Shown: positions 10,451-22,821 of the stretch, in pieces
Position numbering within the stretch: position 1 is the first letter of the stretch
Layout: each line of letters begins with the position of its first letter
NCBI GenBank assembly: GCA_037157565.1
Contig: JAZHRO010000003.1
Span: 45,769,001 to 45,833,000 of the forward strand
Reading direction: 5' to 3'
From: Thalassia testudinum
Lineage: Eukaryota > Streptophyta > Magnoliopsida > Alismatales > Hydrocharitaceae
Length of the DNA stretch: 64,000 nucleotides
Made by a program: the position numbers and the translations under genes
Notes under the pieces: model-generated
The model's input: the letters and a program-made list of their open reading frames with translations, nothing else
The model's database searches: none
Told to the model about the DNA's origin: nothing

Positions 10451-11800
10451 AGACTATAAGGATAGTCTCATCCAAAAATGTTTCAGAGATAGGGATATCC
10501 GGATGAGGAGAATCAATTATGATTCTCAACAGGTGATCCACCACTACATTTTGTGCCTTGACTTTATCCCTAATTTCAAGGTCAAATTCTTAAAGTAACG
10601 GAATCTAGTGAATAAACTGGGCCTTGGCATCCTTTTTGGCCAAGAGATGTTTCAACGCCAAGTGGTCGATGTAAATGATAACGTGAGAACCTAAAAGATA
10701 AGTCCTAAATTTTTCTAAGGCAAAGACTATGGCTAGCAACTCCTTTTCAACAACGGTGTAGTTCCTTTAGGCCTCATCCAGAGTCTTGCTAGCGTAGTAG
10801 ATCACAGAGGGCTTCATATCTACTTTCTGACCCAAGACAACCTCGATGACATAATCAGATGCATCAGCCATGATCTCAAATGGGGCTATCTAGACCAATG
10901 GTTGCAACATCGGGGCATAAGTGACTTCCATTTTCAATAAATCAAATGCCTTATGGCACGATTCATCAAACATGAACGGCATGCTTTGGCAAGAAGGTTA
11001 CTCAAGGGTCAAGCAACCTTTGAGAAGTCCTTGATAAATCTTCGATAAAAACCCACATGCCCAAGGAATGATCGGATCTATTTCATGGATGTGGGTGGAG
11101 GAAATCTAGATATAGCATCCACCTTAGCCTTATCAACTTCAATACCCCGATTAGAAACCATGTGACCCAAGACAATGTCTTCTTGGGTCATGAAGCAGCT
11201 CTTCTCCTAGCTAAGGACCAGCTGTGTCTTGATGCATCTCTGGAGGATCAATTCCAAGTTAACTAGGCATGACTTGAAGGAATCTCCAAAAATGAAGAAA
11301 CATCCATGAACACCTCAAGATAGTCTCCCACCATGTCCGAAAAGATGGCCAGCATGCACCTTTGAAAAGTCACGGGTGCATTGCAAAGCCCAAATGTCAT
11401 TCTACGAAATGAATAGGTTCCGTAGGGGCATGTGAAAGTTGTCTTTTCTCGGGATGGATAGGGACTTGGTTATATCCTGAATAACCATCCAGGAAGCAAA
11501 AGTACTTTTGCCCAGCTAACCTTTCTAGGATTTGATCAATGAATGGCTAGGGGAAATGATCCTTTTTGGTGGCTATGTTCAGCTTCCTATAGTCAATGCA
11601 AACTCTCCAAGCAGAAGCTGAACGAGTGGTAAAGGATTCCCCTTTCTCATTAGTCATAATGGTTATTCCCTCCTTTTTGGGTATAATCAGAATGGGGCTA
11701 ACCCACGGACTATCCAAGATCCGGTAAATAATGCCTGCATCGAGCCACTTTATTATCTCCTTTTTTACCACTTCTCACATATTCAGGTTTAGTCATCTTT
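10451..11800 (-). pseudogene. Reverse transcriptase and RNase H, element G
   Basis: Minus-strand RT begins near 11800 with the lead-in W-L-D-A-G-I-I-Y and continues through V-C-I-D-Y-R-K-L-N, L-D-G-Y-S-G-Y-N-Q and F-G-L-C-N-A-P. At the catalytic F-M-D-D motif (11299-11307) about one base is missing, which destroys the second Asp and shifts the frame. RNase H follows: Asp in D-A-S-D near 10860, then K-E-L-L-A near 10740. The domain order matches gypsy pol and continues into integrase. Several stop codons are present. Confidence 0.8.
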
Positions 11801-12026
11801 GCATTTTGTGAGAAGGGTGGGATCCATCTTCCATGAAAATACCGTGATTATAGTAAGATAGTTCGATCCCCCTAAGGTTGTGGATGGTCTAACCAATTGC
11901 CTCTTTATTGTTCTTAAGGACCTTAATCAATCTCAATTCTTGCGCCTTAGTCAAATTAGCACTAATAATCACAGGGAGCGTATTCTTAGGTAATAATAAC
12001 TCGTATTATAAACTTTCTGACAATGG

Positions 12027-12749
12027 TTAAAATTCCAACTGAGGTGGGTTCAGTATAGAGGGTAAGGAGGATCCTACTGAAGATTCATCAGGATAGTCTA
12101 GTGGAAGAGGTTGGAAATGAACAAAATCAACAACCTCTTCCAGGTGTGGCGAGTCTACCACAAAGGGTTGTGGGTTGGGTTCGCTAAAGCTGGTGGAGTC
12201 CTCAATTACATTGATCGTCATACAAGTCTCAACATTAAAATCATGATCCTCGAGCTCCTCGATGAATCCACAATCCTCAAATCCTTTTATCACCTTGAAA
12301 ATATCAAGAGTCAACTTCCTATCCCTAAAGGCGATCTCCATACTACCGCTCCCAAAATTTATGTTGGCCTTGGCGATTGCTAGGAACGGACACCCCAGAA
12401 TGATTGGCGTGTTCCTCAACTCTTCAGGTACATCCATGTCAAAGACCAGGAAATATATGGGAAAATAGAAGTCCTTGACCTTGACAATAACATCCTCAAT
12501 AATGCCTTTTGGTGTGGTGACCGAACGATCTGCTAAATGTAGTGTTACTGAGGTTGGCCTAAGTTTACCCAACCCAAACCTTTCATAAAGAGAGGTCGGA
12601 AATAGGTTGATCGATGCACCTAGATCCAATAGTGCCATATCAAAAGTGTAATCTCCAATGATGCATGAAATCAAGGGGGCACCTGAATCTCTCTTCTTCT
12701 GAGGAAGGTGGTGCAAGGTGACAGAACTTGCCTGCTCAGAGAGAATCAC
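12027..12749 (-). pseudogene. Aspartic protease and linker, element G (frame still open)
   Basis: A 240-residue open stretch. The aspartic protease active site D-L-G-A-S-I sits near residue 43, followed by A-D-R-S-V and P-K-G-I-I-E-D, the flap-side pattern seen in all gypsy copies here. A second conserved block, P-F-L-A-I-A-K-A-N-I-N, is near residue 125. After that comes an acidic, proline-rich linker towards RT. The enzyme would cleave Gag-Pol. This is the best preserved protease in the window, but it has no independent start codon context, and the flanking gag and RT parts are broken, so I treat it as a fragment of a dead polyprotein gene. Confidence 0.8.
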
Positions 12750-14728
12750 TTTCCTCGAGGCGTGTTCTTTTGGCTTAATCTTTTGGGTACATAGATATTT
12801 TAGGAATTTAACTTAAGCCGGGATGTGTTTAATAGCATCAAGGAGCGGGATATTGATCTCTACACTCTTGAATAAATTCAAGAACTCCTCATTGCTATCA
12901 AGGGTTTTCCTCTTCCTAGTTTTCAATAAGGCTTCAGGGAATAGGATGTGGGTGGTGTCCTCAATTTCAGGTCCCTACACCTTGTTGTCTTGTTCAATCT
13001 CCTCCTCTCCCTCAAGCTCCCCAGGGTCTAGGTTTCTAGAAGGTAATTCGGGGTCCTAGGTCTACTTCCCGCTCCTCAAGGTGATAGAGCTTGTAGAGGC
13101 ATGCGGGTTCGGGTCTTGAGGCGAGTTAGGAAAGATTGGAGGGCGTTGATTGGTCAAATTTCCAAGAGTAGAAGAAGAGGAGGGACCCTACTCAACCATC
13201 TGAGCATGTGCATGTGGGTCCCTCTGATTTTCGTACCCTTGTGCTCTATTGCCTTGATTTTGGACATTGCGCAGCTAGGGTATAGGTTGGGATGGTAGAT
13301 ATCTGGGTTGTCAAGTGTTAGCAACAAACCTAGATTGCAAGTTGTCCAATGATGTCTTCATTTGCTACTTAAGCTGAAGCATGGACCCTTGCATTTCTAC
13401 CAGCTGCCGATTTAAATCAGCCTGCCCTATAGATTGTTGGACATTCCAAGGTGGTTGTAACCGATCTCGGGGGCAATTGGGTGTATACTTGACCTTGACC
13501 CATAGGTCATTGAGATGCATAGTTGCTGGGTTTTGTTTGGGTCCGTTGCCCTTGACTTTTGCTGGAGAAGTTAGGGTGGTTCCTCCAACCTGAGTTATAA
13601 GTGTTGGAATATGAGTTGGACCTAGCATTCTCCTGTATCGTATATACATCCTCATTAGGCGAGGATGGAGAGAAAGAAGGATCAGAAAAACTGGGATCAA
13701 AGATCCCAATTTGGAACCCATAAGGTTCCCAAAAATCCTGGCTCATAGGTTGAGCCAATTCGAGTTGTTTCATGAACTCCCGCCCCGTGGAAGCTCGTGA
13801 AGAATGGAATCCCGCATTTTGGGATTGAGTGGGTGTAGAAGTGTTTCTTGAGTTTCGATCCATCCACTCTTTTATCTTTTCTGCAACCAAGTCCACCTTA
13901 TCTAGTTTGTTGCAAATCAATTCCATGTCAAACGAATGAGAATTCTGGATCTCATTAGCATTTGACCTAGGTTGTTGGGACCGATTGAAGGTATCCATGG
14001 AGGCATGATTTACTGAATTCTCGCTCATTTCCTCAAACAGGTCATATGCTCTATATGCATCCCTGTTGAGGAAATTACCTCCGCATGAGGCGACCACGTG
14101 ATTATGGAGTTGTTCGAACAACCCGTGATAGAATATCTGCACAAGTTGCCATTTCGACACCTCGTGGTGTGAACACTTCCTCAAAAGATCCTGGAATCAC
14201 TCCCAAGCACCATGAAACGGTTCCCCTAGCCGCTAGGCGAAAGTGGTAATCTCCTGTTCTTCCCAATTGGTCCGACCAATTGGGAAGAATTTCTTCAGGA
14301 AAGTCGACTTAAGAGTAGCCCATGTTTCTATCGCCCTTCTAATGGTCTGGTACCAATGTGTAGCCTTATCCTAGAGAGAGTGGGGAAAGAGCCTCATGAT
14401 CGTCTGCTCTTCATTCACATTCCTCGCTTTGGTGGTCTCAACCAAAGTGCTCAGATCCTCCAAGTGCTGGAATAGGTCCTCGGAGCCAAGCCCATGGAAC
14501 TGATCAATCAAACTTAAGACTTAGGGCTTGATTTCTACGACTTCGACGGGAATCATGACGCTGGGACGTTCCCTGTAATTTGAAGGATCATAAAAATCCT
14601 TCAAGGGCCAAGTGCCCTAACCATTCATTCGTTGGAACCATTGTTGCATTTGCTGTAATTCTTCCAACTACCTCTTAATCAGCTCCTGCTAGTTCAGGGG
14701 TGGGGGAGGTGGTTGTTGATCAGCCATG
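12750..14728 (-). pseudogene. gag, element G/A hybrid
   Basis: Nucleocapsid precursor on the minus strand, with an apparent start at 14728 (Met-Ala-Asp-Gln-Gln). The capsid-type region around 14150-14450 carries W-Y-Q and F-L-K-K-F-F-P-I-G motifs. The longest open piece is 13507-14184 (225 residues), containing G-G-N-F and W-R-N-H-P-N-F. Downstream parts run to the protease. In-frame stops occur in the first 200 codons. Because the element is flanked by a family-G LTR on one side and a family-A LTR fragment on the other, this gag may be a recombinant of the two elements. Confidence 0.75.
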
Positions 14729-14802
14729 GGATCTACTTGGCCATAACTCAACCTCCACCTCCAGGAATGGTCTAAAGGTCCTTCCAAATGAGGGTTCAAT
14801 GA

Positions 14803-14824
14803 CCTCCTTTAGGTGCTGGCACCA
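14803..14824 (-). promoter_or_regulatory. Degenerate primer-binding site upstream of gag
   Basis: On the minus strand the sequence begins TGGTGCCAGCACC, about 75 bases before gag and right after the LTR fragment. It resembles, with several changes, the TGGCGCC-type site complementary to the tRNA-Asp 3' end that is seen better in elements C, I and D. Confidence 0.5.
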
Positions 14825-15914
14825 ATTCTAGGATAGTTATTATTAGGTGGTTTCGGTGCCACCTTTAGGTGGCTTTTGGTCATGGTTGAGGAGCCAAGGG
14901 ATGCCTATGTTGGCGCCAAAAGAGAAGGGAGCTGGAGGTAGATTAGGTGGACTATAAGTAGGCTTAGTTGGTGGAGCTAGTTAGGTGAGGTTTAGGATTA
15001 GGTTTTGGTGCAATGGACGAGGATTAGCTAAGCAAAGCTAGTATGGAGTTGGGGGGAGAGGTAGAGGGAGCTAAGGTTTTGGAGGTGATAAGCTGGAGGA
15101 AGCTGTCTTGAGCTGCAGTGGTGCTGGTGGCTGCTGAAGAGAGTTGCAAGGAGTTACCTTAGTTGGCATAGCTTGCTAGTTCTTTGCTAGCTGCTAAGCC
15201 AAGCTAAGATGAGCTAGCTTCTACTAATGTGAGCTAAGGTGAGCTGGGTCTAGTCTTCCCAAAGATTACTGAGCTAGCTAGAGTAGCTAACTTAGGTCAA
15301 GTAGCTTAGCTCAACTAAGTTGAGCTGAGTTGAACCTCTGAGAGCTGGACTTAAGCTAGCCTGAGCTAGTTAAGGCCATCTTTAACTGACCCGGTTTAGT
15401 TAGTAGCTAGTCCTAGTAAGGTTGAACTTCCAGTGAAATCTTCTGAGTTAGAGGTGCTGGAATGGAGCTAGGATCAACTGACTTGAGCTAGTTTAAGCTG
15501 CCATCCAGCTGAGGTGAGCTCAATGGAGCTGAGGTGAACTAGCTAGAGCTACTATTCAGCTGTGATGTGCTGAATGGAGCTAGGGATGAGTTGATCTAGC
15601 TAGAAGGAGTTGGGATCCAATTGGGATGAGCTGGATTTAGCTGGGATCCAACTAAGATGAGCTGGATCTAACTGGAATCCTACTGATAAGAGCTTCTTCA
15701 TCTTCTACCTTCCCGAGTGCCAAGTTATGTGGGATCTGACTCTCTGCCTATCCCTGACACTCAAGTAAACACATTAAAAATACAACTAAAATGCAATGCA
15801 TGCCTATCCTAGTTAAATGCCTAAATGCAGCTCGAAAATCCATTTACAAAGTTAAAACCCTAAGAGCTAGATCAGTTTTAGGGTATAAGAATGATGATAA
15901 ACTAACGTTTATCA
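14825..15914 (-). repeat. Family-A LTR fragment (U3 only) in the 5' LTR position
   Basis: It starts TGATAAACGTTAG at 15914 (minus strand) and aligns with the solo copy from 42736 down to about 41650. The solo copy continues another ~1070 bases, including its TATA box (41443-41450) and R-U5. Those are absent here, and the fragment runs directly into the primer-site region. It is therefore a promoterless 5' LTR created by a deletion. It is dense in AGCT, like the other copies. Confidence 0.75.
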
Positions 15915-15919
15915 GGCAT

Positions 15920-17695
15920 TGATAAGCATGCATGAATTCATGATAAAATGCTTATTTATGATGGTTCCTAAGCCTAGCATTGCATTCCATAGCATAAATA
16001 TTGCGTAACATTCATTGCATTGCATTTAGGATAATTTGTGTATGTTGTATATTAATTCTGACATTTTATGGCTAGGAAGCAATGGGACATCTTTATGGGC
16101 TTCGAATGAAGAATCTGACCATACGGATGGATCCGAAGCAACGATCGCAGTCCATCAGCACAAAAATCACTCTGATCAGAGTCCCACAGCACCCTCTACA
16201 AGAGGAAGAAGGTGAACGACCATGATGGTGCCACGTGGTGCCATCGCAGCCCTCTAGCTCGGCTGTAGCCCCTTATCCCAAGCTACACCTGTGAAGTCTC
16301 GACCATTGGATTCAAATCCAACGGTCATCAAAGCACCGCATCGCCCTCCTCAAGCCAAGTAGAGAGAAGGCTTCACGCAATTGCGACCATTGGATCAAGA
16401 TCAACAGTCGTGGGTGCTGAGCCTTAATTCCTCAGCGAGGCATAAAACCAACCTCAGCGTAGCGGTTGGTGCCTCATCTTACAACGCACGGCCATGCAAT
16501 CGAAGCCTCGCGTGTGGATTTTATCCGCTGAGTGCGCGCAGGAGAGAAATTGAGTCGTCAATGGATGATCAGGTGGCGAAGGAAGTAGGTACATGGCATT
16601 ACTGATGCGCGAGACCCACACACGCGAGATCCGATGCACGGGCGGACACGCGATCATATGCTCACCGAGGGTGTGATGTTTAAGTCATTTGACGCAATCT
16701 CCACTGTCTGATCAGGTGGGGGCACGATCCAGAGCATTCTCTCCCGTGTGCTCAGAGCCCTTCATCCAGCATCCAAGGGCAGTGATTTACTCCACTTGAA
16801 TCAACACGTGCCAGCGGACACTAGTGGATGCTTGATGGACGGCCAACGAGGATCGAGCACAATCAACGCACGAGATGGAGGGCCAGTGCAACGCGTGGGT
16901 GAGCGAGCGTGAATTGGCTATAGTGACACTTGAGCTGGACCTACAGTGATGTTCTGGAGGTCACTATTTGTCTTATGCCTATTTTAGCCTCCTCTCATCC
17001 ACTTTATAAAGACCTACACACCTCCCCTTCGAGCCTCATCACTTCCTATGCTATTCACTCCCCCACTAAACTTCCAAAGAGCCCCCTAAGCTCCCAAGAG
17101 CTCCCTCTCAAGCCCTAAGCCACCTATTAGTGCAGAAACCCTTTCCCTCCACCAAATATTCATCTTATTCCTCATCACCTTCATAGGAGACCTGGAGGCT
17201 ATCCCCTCACCTCCGTTCAAGAAGTCGATCACCTCCACCTCCACATCCCCATTCCGAGCCTTGGTGAAGTAATCATGTACTTGGAGTCCTCCTACATCTC
17301 ATCCCCATTGTCCAGCCTCTCACCTCCTCTATCCGAGCTACTGCCAAGCGTCGTCGTCTCGCCAAATAGCCGATTTGGGAGATTCTCTTTTAGTTTATTG
17401 ATTATTATAATAGACATTATTTCAACCAATCAAATTCTGATCCATCTCTATACTCTCTTTTTACTTATTTTGCAAGTAGCTAGTTTGTTCAAAATACCAA
17501 AAAAAACAACAAAACCTAAAAACACCAAAAACAAAGCAAAGTGCAGATTTTATGGAAAGCAAACGTCACCTCCCTGTGTTTGACCCAGGACTCCCTTAGA
17601 GTTTCAGTAAAAATTGTATTTGATAACGTGTTTTGCAACTACGGTGACGGCTTTCTCCTAACCCCAACTTTACCTTCGTCGAAACACATCGATCA
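15920..17695 (+). mobile_element. Solo LTR, family G, plus strand
   Basis: A 1776-bp LTR starting TGATAAGCATGC and ending CACATCGATCA, the reverse complement match of 6155-7833. The flanking 5-mers GGCAT (15915-15919) and AGCAT (17696-17700) look like a target-site duplication with one change. The TATA box is at 17005-17011. U3 carries hairpins at 16301-16326 (11-nt arms, one mismatch) and 16384-16410. A tRNA T-arm-like element lies in U5 at 17573-17589. The left neighbour, LTR A, ends only five bases away. No internal region is attached. Confidence 0.8.
17005..17011 (+). promoter_or_regulatory. TATA box of solo LTR G
   Basis: TATAAAG, followed by a CT-rich leader. It would transcribe rightwards, antisense to the gypsy remnant H. 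Confidence 0.5.
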
Positions 17696-17700
17696 AGCAT

Positions 17701-18640
17701 CAAAGTGGAGCACTTTCTAACCAAGATGGAGTGATTTTCACGATATGTGTCTATCATGGAAGGCTTTGACCTGCTCTTTGTAGATACGTGAGTTCTCGGA
17801 CGCATCATTGCATAACTCAATCTCACTCATTTGCAACCGGCAGTGGATTTCAGCCTTCGTGAGATCTAGATTGCACTTTTGTACTGCCCAGTAGGATTTG
17901 TGCTCTATTTCTACAGGGAGGTGACATGCCTTCCCATACATGAACCTGAAGGGAGACATTCCTAGCTGGGTCTTATGGGCGATCCTATAGACTCACAAGG
18001 CTTTTGGAAGTTGGGTGGACCAATCTTTACTGTCAGACCAAATAGTGACCTGAATTATTTTCTTGATCTCCCGATTAGATAGCTCTACCAATCCATTGGT
18101 CTGGGGTTGATAAAAGAGTCGAGATACGATGACACACCCCGTACTCTTTCATCAGGGACTGGAAGTGCACATTCGCGAAATGAGACCAGCCATTGCTGAT
18201 GATGGTCTTAGGAACCCCAAATTTGGAAAAGATGTTCTCCTGAATGAACTGAAGAACAACTTTGTAATCATTCATTCTGGTGGGGATGGCTTTGATCCAT
18301 TTCGAGACATAGTCAACAACAAGTAAGATGTACTCAAAGCCGTTAGATCTTGGAAAGGGTCCCATAAAATCAATTTCCCAGATGTCAAAGATTTCGCTCA
18401 CAATAATCAGATTCAAGGGCATCATATCACATGGGCCCATGTTGCCGAGAGTTTGACAACGAGGACATGTCCTACAAGAGGATTGTACATCTTTGAACAT
18501 TGTGGGCCAAAAGAACCAACACTGGAGGATCTGTGCTGCAGTTTTACGCCTAGAGTAATGGTCACCGCAGTCCTAGTCATTGTAGAACGAGATAACATCA
18601 TTAACCTCATCGTCGAGAATGCATCTTCGGATCACTTAGT
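17701..18640 (-). pseudogene. Integrase remnant, gypsy element H
   Basis: Minus-strand integrase, read from 18640 down. The zinc-region cysteines C-x-x-C appear in S-C-R-T-C-P-R-C near 18480. The first catalytic Asp is in E-I-D-F-M-G-P-F. The second catalytic site reads I-S-N-G-W (Asn codon at 18192-18194), so the essential Asp is lost. The third, Glu in N-G-L-V-E-L-S-N-R-E, is kept near 18080. The C-terminal part is cut at 17701, where solo LTR G and then element A begin; the missing end would lie left of the window. Several frameshifts break the gene. Confidence 0.8.
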
Positions 18641-20110
18641 CATTACCAATGTGAAATAGATACGTATCTTCCCAAACATAGTACTTGACATCGAAAATAA
18701 ACTTGTCCTGCCGGGAGGTCACCCAATCAGGTGGAACTTTCTTCGTGACCAAGTAATCCACAATATTCGCAAACCAGGGAAGTCCATTAATGGCCAAGAG
18801 ATGCTCATTCTGAAAATGCTTGGTGATAAATCCAGACGGGTCAATGATCAAAGAAGTAAGGTGATACAAATGATTAGCTACCACATTCTACTTTCCTGCC
18901 TTATTGCAAATTTTGAGATTAAATTCTTATAATAGCAAGTTCTAGCAAATTAATCTAGGTTTCGCATCCCTCTTCGTAAGTAAGTGCCTCACTGTAGTGT
19001 GATCTGATTAAATGATGACATGGGATCTCAGGAGGTATGATCTGAATTTCTCCAGACCAAATACTACAGCCAACAACTTTTTCTCCGTATCGTGTAGTTA
19101 CGCTGAGCCTCATCTAGTATCTTGTTGGCGTAATATATAACCACCGATTTCCCATCGATTTTCTGTGCCAGCGTCGCTCCTACTAGATAATCAGACGCAT
19201 CGTACATGATCTCAAAGGGTTGAGACCAGTCAAGGGATTGTAGGATTAGTGCTAGGCTAACTTGATCATGCAGGATTTCGAATGCATGAATGAACTCACT
19301 TGTCATCTCGAAAGATGTGTCCTTTGAGAGAAGATTCATTAACGGGTGCGCAATCTTGAAAATCAGATATGAATTGTCGATAAAATCCAACATGCCCCAA
19401 AAACAACCTGATATCTTTGACTGCGGAAGGCATAGGTAATTTGGAAATCAAAATCACCTTAGCTCAGACAACTTGGATACCTCTCTCAAAAACAAGGTGT
19501 CCAAGCATGATGCCCTTAGGAACCATGAAGGGCTCCTTTCCCAGGAGAGAACCAGGTTCACTTCGGTGCACCTTTGGAGGATTTGGACCAAGTAAAGGAG
19601 GCAATCATCGAAAGATTCACCAAAAATCGAGAACTCATCCATGAAGACTTCAAGGTATTTACTTACCATATCGAATAATATGGCTAGTATGTACCGCTGA
19701 AAAGTGGCAGGTGCATTGGAAAGCCCAAATGGCATCCTACGGAACGCGTACGTAATGTAGGGGTAGGTAAAAGTGGTCTTTTCTTCATCTTTGGGATGGA
19801 TTGCCACCTAATTATACTTGGAGTACTCATCCAGGAAACAGAAAAATCAATTTCCTACCAATTTCCTGAGAATTTGATCAATGAACGAGAGCGGGAAATG
19901 ATCTTTCTTCGTAGAGGCATTCAATTTTTGATAGTCTATGCAGACTCTCCATGAGTTCGCAATTCGAGTTTGGATGGTTTCTCTAGATTCATCCGTAATC
20001 ACGGTGAGCCCTGCCTTCTTAGGCACAACTTTGATGGTGACGTCGAAAAATGCATTTAGATAATTCGTTTGCTGTAGCAAACATTCATGACATCATTTTT
20101 AATAAGAAAA
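18641..20110 (-). pseudogene. Reverse transcriptase and RNase H remnant, element H
   Basis: Minus-strand RT starting near 20100 with V-V-P-K-K and V-C-I-D-Y-Q-K-L-N. The fingers-palm blocks follow down to about 19300. The catalytic motif reads F-M-D-E (Glu codon at 19634-19636), a change of the second essential Asp. RNase H begins near 19220 (M-Y-D-A-S-D) and runs to about 18900. The linker to integrase (about 18636-18884) is open for 82 residues. The N-terminal lead-in is scrambled, and the fragment stops where a family-C-like LTR fragment begins. No protease or gag of H is visible. Confidence 0.8.
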
Positions 20111-21514
20111 TCTAATGGTGAGTCCAAGTGTCAAACACCAGGAGGCGTGGAATCAGATCAATTAATCGATTAATGTCATAAGATATTTTATTCCATTTGC
20201 TTGTGTAAAGAAAGAAAGAGAGGGATAGAGGGATTAGGGTTAGAAATTTGAGGTAGACACAGGCCGCTAACTATGCATGAAAAGTAGACATGACAAAGCA
20301 TAATAGAATCTAGCTAAGAATGAGCACAAGACAACAATTATGATATCAAAATCTACTTTATTGAATATCAAACATGGCCTGATAGTTGTAATCAACAAAA
20401 CTAGATGAATGCATAAAGGAAAATAAACTACAAGCTATAGAAGAGTATAAACTAAATGCGAGAAGGTGGACGGCGTTGAGGTAGCCACGATGGTGGAGGG
20501 ACTTTCGTCGATGGCTTGGTAGCTCCAGGAACACCCTTTGAAGCTCTATGGAGGTGTGGACATGCTTGGTAGATGATAGGAAGAGATATCCTTGTAAATG
20601 GAGGTCCATAGGCCCATTTATAAGCTTGTGCCAAATCATTTGGCACGAAATCCCCACACAAATCATGCTCCAAGCCAGCCATCTCCCGCACAATGCACGC
20701 ATGTGCATGGCTAGCTCATAGCCACTACGCACACAGCATACGCACTCACACATAGGCATCCACAATCTGTGTGCTCGCATCCTCAGTCATCTAATGGATG
20801 ATCAAGGGCTCAGATCACTCTCCATCGCAGGCTCGAGATCGTGCATCTCCCATTCACACATATGATCGCATGTCTAATTGGATGTCAGATCGCGCGTGCT
20901 CAAATCGATTGCATCTGGGGCACTACGTGGCCGCACAACGTTCGCCCTATGGAGATCCGACAATCAAATTTCGATTCCAGCGCTTCTCCTCAAATTAAAT
21001 ATGCAAAGCCGGATTTGAATGTGCACCGCTGCTTTGTAGCTTGAGGCGCTAACAAACATGCTAGCCCACTACTTTGTCGCATTTATGAATTAGCGCCCAC
21101 TCTTTCTCAGTTGTTGATGGTGATCATGTGGCTAATGATGAAGAGCGACATGGTGCGATCTCAGCCCTTCGATGGTGATTCAACAATGGTTATCGCACAT
21201 GCACGTGGTGAAGAGGAGAGGCGGGTACATGATGGAGGGTGGAGCAGGAACCATGTGGTGCAACGAGGACCATTGATCATTAGATCAATGGCCAGGACTT
21301 CTTAGACTTGTTGTGGGAGCTCTGGAGGTCGAATTGAGGTGATTTTGAGTTCGTTGGACTCCGTTCGTCAATTCGGATCCGATTGCTCATCTGAGACCTG
21401 TTTCAATATGCACTTGTACACATGGTCATTAAACATTAATTATAAGCAATCTTATTATAGGAATAACACAATGTGCATGCAATGCTCCCTGTATCATGAT
21501 ATTTATGCACATCA
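20111..21514 (-). repeat. Family-C-like LTR fragment
   Basis: It is related to the LTRs of element C (53550-55034 and 63186 onward): the same U5-proximal block (gtgagtcc...agtgtc), the purine-rich GAGAGGGA/attagggttag stretch, and the same U3 block around 21300-21480 (gagttcgttggactcc, gattgctcatctgag, tataagcaatctt). The minus-strand start may be TGATGTGCATAAAT at 21514. The left boundary is not clear, and I find no duplication, so it may be truncated. A perfect 9-bp hairpin lies at 21270-21291. Confidence 0.65.
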
Positions 21515-21525
21515 AATTGGATTTC

Positions 21526-22821
21526 TAAGGACCTAAACCTAATCTAGGAGGTGAGGGGAAGATAGAACCCTAGTTTCTTGGACAAAAGGAAGGAGATTTG
21601 AAGGCAGCTTAATCCACCAGATGCAGAGGGGATGAACACTCCAATGAGATGAGACGGCGATGATGAAGGGGGTTGGTACTCCTGCTGTGGCCGACGAGGA
21701 GAGGAGGAAGGTGAGGAAGAAGGAGGACCTCTCAATTTGGCTGTTCAGAGGTTGGAAGAAGTTAAGCATGGAGGTCATCAAAGCTTAGGTTGGAGACAGC
21801 CGGAGAAGGTGAAGAGTTGATTTGGCCTAAAACCTAGCTAATTCTGATCGCTGAACATCATGGAGCTTATATAGAGCTCAATTGCGAGCTCAAATTAGAG
21901 AAATTTGTGAGTATGATTCAAGATTTTGGAAGCCTAAAACCACTGATTTCGCAAGCTTGGTAGGAGCTCCTCGCTCCAAATCAGGGCACGAGGTTTGGTG
22001 CAATTGGAAGGGGATCAACTCAGAATCAATTCCTCTAAGTTTGGAGGGATTCGATCCTATGTTGGAGGAGAAATCCTCTTCCAAATATTTGACCTTTAGG
22101 TTTGTTAATACTATTCACACTATTCATGGTGGAAGGGACCTAAATGCAAAGAAGATGACAAAGATAGGGGGTCTCAGAAATAAACTTGAAACTTGCCTGT
22201 CTAAGTGTAAGAAATAGAGTTTCTAAGTGCTAAAATGCAAACTAAGTCAAGATGAACTCTTATTAGGCCTAAATTTTGGTGTTAACCTAATTTGAACCCA
22301 AAGAATTTAGTGGTGAACTTGGATTTAAGTTTTGACTATGTTTGACAATGTAAATTGCATAGAAGCCCAAATCAAGATAAATTCTCATCGAAAATTATAT
22401 TTTAGGTCAAAATAGGTTCAGATGGTAAAACCAAAGGTACCAAACCTCTTAGAATATTATTTTATTAATTTTGGGAGGTTTAAATTTATTTTATCCTGAC
22501 CAAAACCTTTTCAATTTAAGTGGAATTGATAATTAGGGTTTTCAATACTATTTTTCTCCTCGAAATGCATGAAAACCTGATTCAGTCAATGTAGACCCAC
22601 TTTTTGGTCTTTTATTCTCAATTGACCTTTTATTAACCCTAAATAATCCTGTAGTTAATCTGCATTTGTGATGTGCTGTTAAAATAATAGAATTAAACTT
22701 AGTTTCTTTTCTCAAATCAAATCGGAGTGGAATTATGGTCCTCAGGCAATCATTTAGGAGAATTTGTATCTTGATTCCGATTAAATTGAGTTAGTTATGA
22801 TGAATGATGATGTTACCATCA
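21526..22821 (-). repeat. Family-B LTR, copy i (truncated)
   Basis: It starts TGATGGTAACATC at 22821 (minus strand) and aligns with 27961 downward and, reversed, with 47373 onward. A TATATAAG-type box lies at about 21866-21874. The copy stops near 21526, about 340 bases after the TATA box, at almost the same place as copy iii. On its right side it abuts the middle of a gag gene with no polypurine tract. Confidence 0.75.

Noticed and set aside
20358..20780. 140-codon open frame in the family-C-like LTR fragment
   Set aside because: Not conserved as an open frame in the LTRs of element C; no known motif.
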